Of a DNA stretch of 64,000 nucleotides, positions 1 to 7,798 are shown one piece after another. Where the stretch lies: positions 248,001 to 312,000 of the forward strand of contig NZ_JBBWUA010000001.1 of NCBI RefSeq assembly GCF_038181555.1, read 5' to 3'. The notes beneath the pieces were generated by a model. That model saw only the letters and a program-made list of their open reading frames with translations, made no database searches and had not been told where the DNA came from. How positions within the stretch are numbered: position 1 is the stretch's first letter; each line of letters begins with the position of its first letter. Source of the stretch: Desulfitobacterium sp038181555 (lineage in GTDB: Bacteria; Bacillota; Desulfitobacteriia; Desulfitobacteriales; Desulfitobacteriaceae). The translations under genes were made by a program, and so were the position numbers.

Positions 1-1385
1 CTAAATATCTTCCCGGCCTCGCCTCCGGAGAGACCATCGCAGCGTACTGCCTCACTGAGCCCGGCTCCGGTTCGGATGCTCTGGGTGCTAAGGCCACAGC
101 CGTTCTTAATGCCGAAGGTACTCATTATATCCTCAATGGAACCAAGCAATTCATTACCAACGCAGGCTTTGCAGACATCTTTCTCGTCTATGCAAAAGTC
201 GATGGCAAGCTCACCAATTTTATCGTAGAGCGGACTATGCCCGGTGTTTCCTTCGGTCCGGAAGAAAAGAAAATGGGCATTAAAGGTTCCTCCACCCGTC
301 AAGTCATCCTTGAAGATGTGGCAGTGCCGGTTGAGAATGTCGTCGGAGAATTAGGACGCGGGCATGTGGTTGCCTTTAATATCTTGAATGTTGGACGCTT
401 CAAACTGGCTGCCGCTGCTATCGGTAGTGCTCAGCTCGCTTTAGAAGTCACCCTTAAATACGCGGAAGAGCGTAAGCAATTTGGCGTTCCCCTAAACTCC
501 TTCGGGGCGATTCAAACGAAATTTGCCGAAATTGCGACCCGAACCTATCTCGCTGAGAGTGTGGTCTACCGTACTGCCGGCCTAATGGAAGAAGCTTGCA
601 AAGATTTGGATGTGACCGGAGATTGTCGTAAAGAAGCCGGTAAAGCTCTTGAAGAGCATGCTGTTGAGTGCTCCTTAAACAAAGTCATCGCTTCAGAGGT
701 CTTAGATCTAGCTGTGGATGAAGGGGTGCAAGTTCATGGAGGATATGGCTTTATCGCCGAATATCCCATAGAGCGCATGTATCGGGATTCCCGCATCAAC
801 CGTCTCTTTGAGGGAACTAACGAGATCAATCGCTTACTGGTTCCGGGGACCTTGCTCAAACGAGCGATGAGTGGTGAACTGCCTCTCCTGGCTGCGGCAA
901 AGAATGTCAGCAAAGACTTGATGTCTTCCGGCCTAGGATCAGAGGAAGAGGGATTAGCCGCCCTTCTGGATATGACCCAAAAAGCAAAGAAACTATGCTT
1001 GATGGCCTCGGGAATTGCTGCCCAAAACCTTGGGATGGAACTCAAAGACAACCAATATGTTCTTCTTGGTTTAGCTGAGATGGTTCTCCAAGTTTATGCT
1101 ATGGAAAGTGGCGTTCTCCGCGCCTTGAAGGTTCAAGAGATGGATGTCACCGATGACCACAAGCTCTTTGTGGAAAAGGCGGCTACCCTAGGAGCCTATA
1201 GTGCAATGAACATGATCGAACAACATGCTAAAGAAGTCATTTGCGCCGCAGAACAAGGAGATTCTTTAAGCACTGTTTTGGCAGGAATTCGCAAGCTTGT
1301 TCGTCGCCCTAATGTTGATATGATTGGGCTTCGTCAAGAGATTGCCAAGCTTGTGGTCGAAAAGGGCAAGTACCCTATACGTTAA
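1..1385 (+). CDS. acyl-CoA dehydrogenase (5' end outside window)
   Basis: Oxidises acyl-CoA to enoyl-CoA with FAD, passing electrons to electron-transfer flavoprotein. The reading frame is open from base 3, so the gene starts upstream; the ATG at 237 is internal. The 460 visible residues begin within the acyl-CoA dehydrogenase fold: the family signature AYCLTEPGSGSDA is encoded at about 57-95 and the substrate-pocket segment FEGTNEINRL, containing the usual catalytic Glu position, at about 808-837. About 170 residues follow the catalytic domain, as in the roughly 590-residue bacterial long-chain type rather than the 380-residue short-chain type. The next two genes (CoA-transferase, membrane Fe-S oxidoreductase) fit a shared role in acyl-CoA oxidation. 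Chain-length specificity cannot be read from sequence. Confidence 0.93.
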   Translation, partial: KYLPGLASGETIAAYCLTEPGSGSDALGAKATAVLNAEGTHYILNGTKQFITNAGFADIFLVYAKVDGKLTNFIVERTMPGVSFGPEEKKMGIKGSSTRQVILEDVAVPVENVVGELGRGHVVAFNILNVGRFKLAAAAIGSAQLALEVTLKYAEERKQFGVPLNSFGAIQTKFAEIATRTYLAESVVYRTAGLMEEACKDLDVTGDCRKEAGKALEEHAVECSLNKVIASEVLDLAVDEGVQVHGGYGFIAEYPIERMYRDSRINRLFEGTNEINRLLVPGTLLKRAMSGELPLLAAAKNVSKDLMSSGLGSEEEGLAALLDMTQKAKKLCLMASGIAAQNLGMELKDNQYVLLGLAEMVLQVYAMESGVLRALKVQEMDVTDDHKLFVEKAATLGAYSAMNMIEQHAKEVICAAEQGDSLSTVLAGIRKLVRRPNVDMIGLRQEIAKLVVEKGKYPIR

Positions 1386-1476
1386 GCTTTTGAAAGCAGT
1401 TGAAAAGGAATATCTTGATTAGATAGCTATGCTCATGAATAAATGTAGGAATAGTCAAGACTTCCTTTACAAAATG

Positions 1477-1504
1477 TTTTCCTAAGTATATTTTCCTAAG
1501 TATA
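1477..1504 (+). repeat. perfect 14-bp tandem duplication overlapping a likely -10 box
   Basis: TTTTCCTAAGTATA occurs twice in direct tandem. The second copy runs on into AT and creates a consensus TATAAT at 1501-1506; a TTTACA that could serve as -35 for the first copy lies at 1466-1471. This is the most promoter-like stretch before the CoA-transferase gene. Promoter function is inferred. Confidence 0.6.
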
Positions 1505-1547
1505 ATTTATTTTTAGATAAAAATGAGTTCGGATGGAATAAGGATTC

Positions 1548-1579
1548 ATAGTGGGGAGGATAAAAAATAGTGGGGAGGA
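1548..1579 (+). repeat. duplicated 13-bp segment containing the ribosome binding site
   Basis: ATAGTGGGGAGGA occurs at 1548-1560 and again at 1567-1579, so the CoA-transferase mRNA carries two GGGGAGG Shine-Dalgarno motifs. Only the second is at normal distance (7 nt) from the ATG at 1586. Confidence 0.7.
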
Positions 1580-1585
1580 CTTATT

Positions 1586-2926
1586 ATGTCCACATGGGTT
1601 AAAGAATACGGTAAAAAGCTGTGCACTCCGGATCAAGCTGTCAGAGCAATCAAGAGTGGGGATTGGATCATTTACTCCTATGCTGCTAATACCTTACCTG
1701 TACTCGATATGGCATTAGCCAAGCGGACACCTGAACTCAAAGATATTCAACTCTTAGCCGGAGTGAGCATGCGGCCTCATGCCGTGGTTAAAGCAGATCC
1801 TCGCGGCGAGCATTTTACCTGGGATTGTGTGCACTTTAGCGCCATTGACCGCAAATACTATGAAATGGGTCGAGCTTTCTATGTTCCCTTAAGGTACTCA
1901 GAAGTACCACGCTATATTTTAGAAAATCTCAGCCACGTCGACGTTCTTATGGTTCAAGTAAGCCCTATGGATCAGCATGGGAACTTTAACCTGGGCCCCA
2001 CGATTTCCCACTATCGGGCATCCGCAGATCGAGCTAAGACAGTGATCGTCGAAATCAACGAAGATATGCCCATTGCCCATGGCGGGTATGGCAACTACCT
2101 TCATGTTTCCGAAGTCGATTACATCGTCGAAGGTGGCCATACTGGGATGCCACAAATCCCCTCAACTCCCGTTTCAAGTGTCGATCGTAAAATAGCCCAA
2201 TATGTTCTCGAGGATCTTCGCGATGGGGATTGCATCCAATTAGGAATCGGGGCTATGCCCAATGCGCTGGGTCAGATGATTGCTGAGTCCGACTTAAAGG
2301 ATCTTGGGGTGCACACGGAAATGCTGGTCGATAGCTATGTAGATATGTGGAATGCCGGGCGTATCTCCTGTCGCAAAAAACAAATCGACCGGGGGAGAAT
2401 GGTTTATACCTTCGCCGGCGGGACCCAAAAGCTCTATGATTTCATCGATAACAACCCTCAAGTAGCAGGCTATCCCGTGGACTATACCAACGACCGCTAT
2501 ATTGCCAGCCGTAACGACAATTTAGTCTCGATTAATAATGCTTTAGAAATCGACCTCTCCGGGCAAGTGTGCTCAGAAACCATCGGACCGCGCATGATCA
2601 GCGGCGCCGGGGGACAATTAGATTTTGTCGATGCAGCCTATAACTCCAAAGGTGGGCGCAGCTTTATTTGTATGGAATCCACCTTTACTTGTGCAGAAGG
2701 GAAACAACACTCGCGGATCCGTCCTCTCTTGACGGAAGGTGCAGTCGTCACCGATACCCGCCCCATGGTGCAATATGTGGCGACCGAATACGGTAAAGCT
2801 AACTTAAAAGGGGCCACCACCTGGCAACGAGCAGAGCGACTCATCAACCTGGCTCACCCCGATTTCCGGGAGGAGCTCATTAAAGAAGCTGAAAAGCTAC
2901 AGATTTGGAGAAGATCCAATAAATAA
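1586..2926 (+). CDS. acetyl-CoA hydrolase/transferase family CoA-transferase
   Basis: A 446-residue protein of the Cat1/4-hydroxybutyrate CoA-transferase family, which moves CoA between acetate and butyrate or related acids through a glutamyl-CoA thioester. The glycine-rich segment IQLGIGAMPNALG and the following HTEMLVDSYVDMWNAG match the family's second domain, where the catalytic Glu sits. The length is normal for the family. A strong GGGGAGG lies 7 nt before the ATG. It lies between an acyl-CoA dehydrogenase and a membrane oxidoreductase, consistent with activating a fatty acid or releasing acetate during acyl-CoA oxidation or formation. Butyryl-CoA:acetate or 4-hydroxybutyrate specificity is not resolved. 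Confidence 0.9.
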   Translation: MSTWVKEYGKKLCTPDQAVRAIKSGDWIIYSYAANTLPVLDMALAKRTPELKDIQLLAGVSMRPHAVVKADPRGEHFTWDCVHFSAIDRKYYEMGRAFYVPLRYSEVPRYILENLSHVDVLMVQVSPMDQHGNFNLGPTISHYRASADRAKTVIVEINEDMPIAHGGYGNYLHVSEVDYIVEGGHTGMPQIPSTPVSSVDRKIAQYVLEDLRDGDCIQLGIGAMPNALGQMIAESDLKDLGVHTEMLVDSYVDMWNAGRISCRKKQIDRGRMVYTFAGGTQKLYDFIDNNPQVAGYPVDYTNDRYIASRNDNLVSINNALEIDLSGQVCSETIGPRMISGAGGQLDFVDAAYNSKGGRSFICMESTFTCAEGKQHSRIRPLLTEGAVVTDTRPMVQYVATEYGKANLKGATTWQRAERLINLAHPDFREELIKEAEKLQIWRRSNK

Positions 2927-2978
2927 TTAGCGAGATAAAAAAGTATCAAGTTAAGCTGGCAAAAGGAGGAAGGGAAAG

Positions 2979-5087
2979 ATGACCCCTACTCGGGAGATTT
3001 ATTGGAATATTGATGGACATCTCATCATGTATTTCTTTGCAGCAATCATGCTAGGGATTTTTGCTTTTGGGATTGTCCGACGGTACCGCCTTTGGAAAGT
3101 CGGGCAGCCTGAGAACCGCTGGAGTGCTGGCTGGCAAGGGGTAAAAGACATTTTTATATATGGCTTTGGCCACAAGCGGATTCTGAAGGATTTTACCCCG
3201 GGGGTTATGCATCTGGCGCTCCTCGTAGGGTTTATTTTCCTCTTCTTTGCCACAGCGATGATTACCTTACAAGCAGATTTCGGGATTAATATTTTCCAAG
3301 GAGCTTTGTATATCTTTATAAAGATAACCACCAACCTCTTTGGGCTGCTGGCCATGATCGGGGTCCTCTATCTCTTCTACCGACGTTATAGCAAACGTCC
3401 CGCTAAACTCGATAACCAAAAAGACGATCTCCTAGCCTTGACCTTGATTTTAATGATCTTAGTCACAGGTTTCTTTCTCCAAGGATTCCGAATGGCCAGT
3501 GAGCACGATCCTTGGGCCACCTATGGATTTGCAGGCTACTGGATGATTGAACCCCTCCAAGCCATATTTAGCCAAGAGCAGTTGCTGGCTATGCATAAAT
3601 ACACCTGGTGGTTTCACATGCTAATAGCCTTTGCCTTCATCGCCTATCTGCCCTACTCCAAACTTTTTCACATCGTCTTGGGGCCGATCAACCAATTTCT
3701 CCGTCAGCGGGGCCCCGTCGGTGTTCCGGAGCTTATCGATTTTGAAGATGAATCCCAAGAGACCTTCGGCTTAAGTGAATTCAAGCAACTCTCTTGGAAA
3801 GCCATCTTCAACTCAGATGTCTGTATTCGTTGCGGACGTTGTCAAGAAGACTGTCCTGCCTATGTCAGTGGTAAGCATCTCAACCCGAAGCAGACCATCC
3901 AAGATATCAAAGGTCGAGCGGCAGAAGAGTATCACGCGGTTTGCCAAGCGAAAAAGGAAGCCAAACACTCTGCCAAGCAAGAAGGAGTAGTGGCTTCCGG
4001 TGAAGCAGCAGCTACTGTTGATGGAACAGCTGCCTTGGAAATTCCACCTGGACGCGCATTGATAGGTGACGTCATCGCCGAACAAGATATTTGGGATTGC
4101 ACTACCTGCCGCTCTTGCGAACAGCAATGTCCCGTTTTTGTCGAGCATGTCGATAAAACCGTGGAAATGAGAAGAAATCTTGTGCTTATGGAATCCCGTT
4201 TCCCCAGTGAAGCCCAGCTTGCCTTCCGCAACATGGAGAACAATGGCAACCCTTGGGGTATCGGTTGGAATAAACGGGAAGAATTCCTGAAGGGATTGGA
4301 GGTCCCGACACTTGTGGAGAACCCTGAGGCGGAAATTCTCTACTGGCCAGGTTGCTCCGGGGCCTTCGATGCTCGCAATCAAAAGGTTTCGGCTGCTTTG
4401 GTCAAATTGCTTCGAGCAGCTAAGGTGAACTTTGCTATTCTAGGCAATGAGGAAAAATGCTGCGGAGACTCTGCCCGCAAGCTAGGTAACGAATTTCTCT
4501 ACCAGACCTTAGCCGCTGAAAACATAGAAGTCATGAAGGGATACGGCGTGAAAAAAGTCATTACGCAATGTCCTCACTGCTTTCAAACTCTCAGCCATGA
4601 TTACCCACAATTAGGTGGAAAGTTTGAGGTTGTTCATCATACAACCTACCTCAAAGAACTTATAGATAGCGGCAGACTTAGGCTTAGTGACGGGGAGAAT
4701 CTTAATGACGGGGAAAGTAGGGGAGAAGAACTCCAGCTCCGGATGACCTATCATGACTCTTGCTACTTAGGACGCTATAATAAGATCTACAGCGAACCGC
4801 GGGAAATCCTTAAAAAGGCCGGCTTAAAGGTCATCGAAATGAAAAGAACTAAGGAGAAGAGCTTCTGCTGCGGTGCCGGTGGCGGTCGCATGTGGCTGGA
4901 AGAGCATGAAGGCGAGCGCATCAATGAGCTACGCACGGAGGAAGCATTAGCTACGGGAGCTGAGATCGTCGGCACGGCCTGCCCCTTCTGTCTAACCATG
5001 TTCAATGACGGCCTCAATGCCAAGGAAGAAGCCGCCGCAAAGACCAAAGCCTTGGATATAGCCGAAATCCTTGCCCAAAAGATCTAG
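2979..5087 (+). CDS. membrane-bound HdrDE-like Fe-S oxidoreductase
   Basis: A 702-residue fusion. Residues about 15-240 form a NarI-like cytochrome b region with several hydrophobic helices and His residues. Then come two 4Fe-4S motifs (CIRCGRCQEDCPA and CTTCRSCEQQCPV) and two cysteine-rich CCG domains: CCGDSARKLG with CPHCFQTL, and HDSCYLGRYNKIYSEPR with CCGAGGGRMW and CPFCLTMF. This matches the bacterial fused HdrDE-like proteins proposed to move electrons between electron-transfer flavoprotein and menaquinone during acyl-CoA oxidation. The upstream acyl-CoA dehydrogenase and CoA-transferase support that role. A short acidic insertion rich in DGE lies between the CCG halves. A GGAGG stands 12 nt before the ATG. 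Direction of electron flow cannot be seen. Confidence 0.88.
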   Translation: MTPTREIYWNIDGHLIMYFFAAIMLGIFAFGIVRRYRLWKVGQPENRWSAGWQGVKDIFIYGFGHKRILKDFTPGVMHLALLVGFIFLFFATAMITLQADFGINIFQGALYIFIKITTNLFGLLAMIGVLYLFYRRYSKRPAKLDNQKDDLLALTLILMILVTGFFLQGFRMASEHDPWATYGFAGYWMIEPLQAIFSQEQLLAMHKYTWWFHMLIAFAFIAYLPYSKLFHIVLGPINQFLRQRGPVGVPELIDFEDESQETFGLSEFKQLSWKAIFNSDVCIRCGRCQEDCPAYVSGKHLNPKQTIQDIKGRAAEEYHAVCQAKKEAKHSAKQEGVVASGEAAATVDGTAALEIPPGRALIGDVIAEQDIWDCTTCRSCEQQCPVFVEHVDKTVEMRRNLVLMESRFPSEAQLAFRNMENNGNPWGIGWNKREEFLKGLEVPTLVENPEAEILYWPGCSGAFDARNQKVSAALVKLLRAAKVNFAILGNEEKCCGDSARKLGNEFLYQTLAAENIEVMKGYGVKKVITQCPHCFQTLSHDYPQLGGKFEVVHHTTYLKELIDSGRLRLSDGENLNDGESRGEELQLRMTYHDSCYLGRYNKIYSEPREILKKAGLKVIEMKRTKEKSFCCGAGGGRMWLEEHEGERINELRTEEALATGAEIVGTACPFCLTMFNDGLNAKEEAAAKTKALDIAEILAQKI

Positions 5088-5128
5088 GTAAGTGAATGTA
5101 AGGAATGGTCATGTGTAGTAAGAAAAAA

Positions 5129-5156
5129 GAGACGGTCATGGATTCATGACCGTCTC
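5129..5156 (-). terminator. rho-independent terminator of the zinc-ribbon gene
   Basis: A perfect 12-bp stem (GAGACGGTCATG, loop of 4) is followed on the minus strand by a T-rich run (plus-strand AAAAAA at 5123-5128). It lies just after the stop of the minus-strand gene and may also stop readthrough from the oxidoreductase gene. Confidence 0.8.
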
Positions 5157-5159
5157 CTC

Positions 5160-5336
5160 TTAAAGTCCTTCGCACTGATCACAGGTTATAAAGTGAACTT
5201 CCCCGCCCTTGCCAGAAAAGATGATGGTTCTGTGGCACTCAGAGCAGACCACTTGAAAAGAATGGTTTACTTTTAGATCATCCTTAAGCTGATCTTCTTT
5301 AAGCTGGTCAGATTGGTGTAAAGCGTCCAAAGTCAT
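5160..5336 (-). CDS. small zinc-ribbon protein (58 aa)
   Basis: A 58-residue protein with two CxxC knuckles, CSECHR and CDQCEG, spaced about 20 residues apart, preceded by an acidic/Gln-rich N-terminus with the repeated segment DQLKED/DQLKDD. This is a typical small zinc ribbon; DNA, RNA or protein binding is possible, and no specific family was recognised. AAGGAGG sits 10 nt before the ATG, and a strong terminator follows the stop, so the gene is well supported despite its size. Confidence 0.82.
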   Translation of the reverse strand: MTLDALHQSDQLKEDQLKDDLKVNHSFQVVCSECHRTIIFSGKGGEVHFITCDQCEGL

Positions 5337-5580
5337 TGAAGAAAGGCCTCCTTAGAAAATTAGGATATATATTTTTATAGGTTGATAGGTTGATTTTACT
5401 ACAGGTTGGAAGTTGGCACAAATAGACAGATTACTGAAGAAAGTTTATGATATAGATAGTTTGGAATATTGCCAGTAAGATAGCTCGCAAAGATAGTTAG
5501 TAGATGGCTCCTAAAGTAGTGGTAAGATGGTCCATCTTTGTTTGAAGAGATATTAAGTAGTGAAATTAGAGGGGATAGAC

Positions 5581-6504
5581 ATGGTATTAAGAGAAATTGC
5601 TCCTGAAATCTTTTGCCTCGAGGTTTCAGTGAAGCTAAATATCAACAAGGTGAATCTCTATATTTTCCGTGGTAAGGTGCCCACCATGATTGATACGGGT
5701 ACTAATGATCCCGAGGTATACCAAGCGATTCAAGAAGCGCTTAAGGAATTAGGCATCCCACGCCTCGAACAAGTTCTCCTGACCCATTGGCATGTGGACC
5801 ATGCCGGGGGAGCAGAAAGCTTAAGAAAAGATGGGACGCGCATTCTCATCGGTAAACGGGATTATGAAGAATGGGTCGACTTTAGTAGCGGTAAGAGCTT
5901 TAAGATCTATGAAAATTACGCTGCAAAGGCCTGGGGGGTGCCCCAAGAGCAGTTGACGATGATCTTAAAATCCAATAAGAGGCTAAGCTTTTTTTCAACC
6001 CTGCCAGAGGGAGTGGAAAAGATCGACGTCGGTGCTGTCATTCAGGCCGGTAATTACACCCTGAAAACTATACTGACACCGGGTCATACCGCAGGCCATC
6101 TTTCCTACTATGAAGAAGACCTGGGATTGCTCTTTTCCGGAGATTCACTACTGCCCGATGTGGTCCCCTATCCGGGAACCTGGCTGGAGAATGGTGAATT
6201 AGTCAGTGGCTTGCCCAGTTATCTTCGCGCTTTGGAACGGATAGAAGCTCTCGGGGCAAAAGCCTACTTGCCAGCCCATGGCCTGACTCGGAGATCCCCG
6301 GAATCCCGTTGCCAAGAGATTCGCAACCAAATCCTCAGACAGGTCGAAGCTTATATCCCCGATGAATCCATCTTTGCAAAAGCCGTCAGCTTAAGCAAAG
6401 GTAAGTTTGACCCCATGGTTGCCTTTATCCATATGCATTATATGTATGGCTGGGAAACCTTAAAGAACAAGGGAAACCCCAATCCATTATACTCTATCAG
6501 GTAA
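5581..6504 (+). CDS. metallo-beta-lactamase-fold hydrolase
   Basis: A 307-residue MBL-fold protein. Zinc ligands are visible in THWHVDHAGG (HxHxDH), PGHTAGH, FSGDSL and PAHG. The C-terminal helical part (about residues 240-307) resembles that of the LACTB2/glyoxalase II-like hydrolases acting on thioesters or nucleic acid. The ATG at 5581 is preferred because AGAGGGG lies 6 nt upstream; an in-frame GTG at 5560 would add 7 residues but lacks a ribosome binding site. The gene is monocistronic by spacing. Substrate unknown. Confidence 0.86.
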   Translation: MVLREIAPEIFCLEVSVKLNINKVNLYIFRGKVPTMIDTGTNDPEVYQAIQEALKELGIPRLEQVLLTHWHVDHAGGAESLRKDGTRILIGKRDYEEWVDFSSGKSFKIYENYAAKAWGVPQEQLTMILKSNKRLSFFSTLPEGVEKIDVGAVIQAGNYTLKTILTPGHTAGHLSYYEEDLGLLFSGDSLLPDVVPYPGTWLENGELVSGLPSYLRALERIEALGAKAYLPAHGLTRRSPESRCQEIRNQILRQVEAYIPDESIFAKAVSLSKGKFDPMVAFIHMHYMYGWETLKNKGNPNPLYSIR

Positions 6505-6827
6505 TCTTTCATAAATGAAAAATGAAATGTTATGGAGTAAGCCCTCGGAGCCCTTGATTGTGAAAAAGAAGGGATTTGGGGGCTCATTCATCTTTAAAGA
6601 TACTTAAAAAAGGAAAAGCTACAAGGGAAAGTACTTTTAGTGTATCTCGGCAGTTTGTTTTGACATATATATTAATATGCTTTCTATAAAAATTTTAAAG
6701 GATTTTCCAAATGAATAGTAGAATATTCTATGCAAACATGCGTTCTGACGATTCTTATAAGGTGATTATTGTTGTTTATATAGTTCAGTTATAAAATACG
6801 ACTGACTATTGCAAAGGGGTGAACAGT
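6505..6827 (+). promoter_or_regulatory. A+T-rich upstream region with promoter of the ATPase-protease cassette
   Basis: No gene was seen here. TTGACA at 6660-6665 with TATAAA at 6685-6690 (19-bp spacer; alternative TTCTAT with 16 bp) is the best promoter candidate and would give a leader of about 130 nt. A second weaker pair (TTGTTT and TATAAA) lies nearer the gene. The shift to high A+T starts here and lasts to about 10.3 kb. Confidence 0.5.
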
Positions 6828-7790
6828 ATGGCAACGATCGAGCAAGTGAAGGCCTTGTTACGAGCGAACTTTGAAAATGATCAAGAAAAGTTTAAAACGA
6901 TTGCGCTTCAAATAGGTGCCCACGAGGCGAAAATAGGACATACTGCCAGTGCAAGAGAGATTAGGGAAATTGTACAAAATCCCAAATATAGTTCTAAGAA
7001 TAAAATAGCTAAACTTAATAATAAGAATAGTATCTTGGAACCAAAATCCAGTGAAGCTGTTTTTAGCGATCTGGTTTTGACGGAAGATTTGCAAGCTAAG
7101 ATAAAGAGGATCATTCATGAGTATAAGAAGAAGGAACTACTTCGAAAAAATGGCCTTAAAAACCGCAGCAAGTTGTTGATTACTGGAGAGCCCGGAACAG
7201 GAAAGACGATGACAGCATCCGTATTGGCGACGGAGTTAGATTTACCGTTGTATGTTATACAAATAGACAAACTTGTTACAAAATATATGGGTGAAACAAG
7301 CATAAGATTAAGGCAGGTTTTTGATCAGATTTATGAAGTTCAAGGAATATATTTATTTGACGAATTTGATGCTATTGGTTCTGACAGAAGCCTAGATAAT
7401 GATGTGGGGGAAATGAGAAGAATCCTTAATTCTTTTTTGCAGTATCTGGAAAATGATGATTCATACAGCATCATTATTGCAGCCACGAATAACCCTACAA
7501 TATTAGATAAGGCCTTGTTTAGAAGATTTGATGATATTCTAGAGTATAGCTTACCGGATATAGCACAGATAGAAAAATTATTTAAGATGAAGTTAAAAGG
7601 ATTCGCCTCAAATGATACTTTCATAGATGAGGTTTACCTTGCAGCTAGTGGATTGAATCATGCGGATATCGTAAAGATTTGTGAAGATGCTATTAAGTTT
7701 TCTATCCTCGATGTAAAAGATATTTCCAAAGAGCTTGTACTAACTTATATTCAAGATAGGAAAAACCTATACAGATATAAGGGGGCCTAA
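6828..7790 (+). CDS. AAA+ ATPase paired with a subtilisin-like protease
   Basis: A 320-residue AAA ATPase of the FtsH/Vps4-like class. Walker A GEPGTGKT lies at about residues 120-127, Walker B is in YLFDEFDAIG, and the sensor/arginine segment is AATNNPTILDKALFRRFDD. The first 100 residues are helical and lack a recognised domain. The start is ATG 6828, with AAGGGG 10 nt upstream; GTG 6819 overlaps that site. Its stop is 8 bp before the protease gene, so the two form an operon. Two-gene AAA ATPase/S8 peptidase cassettes recur in bacteria and are suspected anti-phage or conflict systems (from memory, some annotations use the names IteA/IteS; not verified). The high A+T suggests acquisition by transfer. 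Confidence 0.85.
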   Translation: MATIEQVKALLRANFENDQEKFKTIALQIGAHEAKIGHTASAREIREIVQNPKYSSKNKIAKLNNKNSILEPKSSEAVFSDLVLTEDLQAKIKRIIHEYKKKELLRKNGLKNRSKLLITGEPGTGKTMTASVLATELDLPLYVIQIDKLVTKYMGETSIRLRQVFDQIYEVQGIYLFDEFDAIGSDRSLDNDVGEMRRILNSFLQYLENDDSYSIIIAATNNPTILDKALFRRFDDILEYSLPDIAQIEKLFKMKLKGFASNDTFIDEVYLAASGLNHADIVKICEDAIKFSILDVKDISKELVLTYIQDRKNLYRYKGA

Positions 7791-7798
7791 TTGATTAA

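Noticed and set aside
237..1385. Acyl-CoA dehydrogenase gene starting at ATG 237
   Set aside because: The same frame is open to the window start and encodes the family signature upstream, so the ATG is internal.
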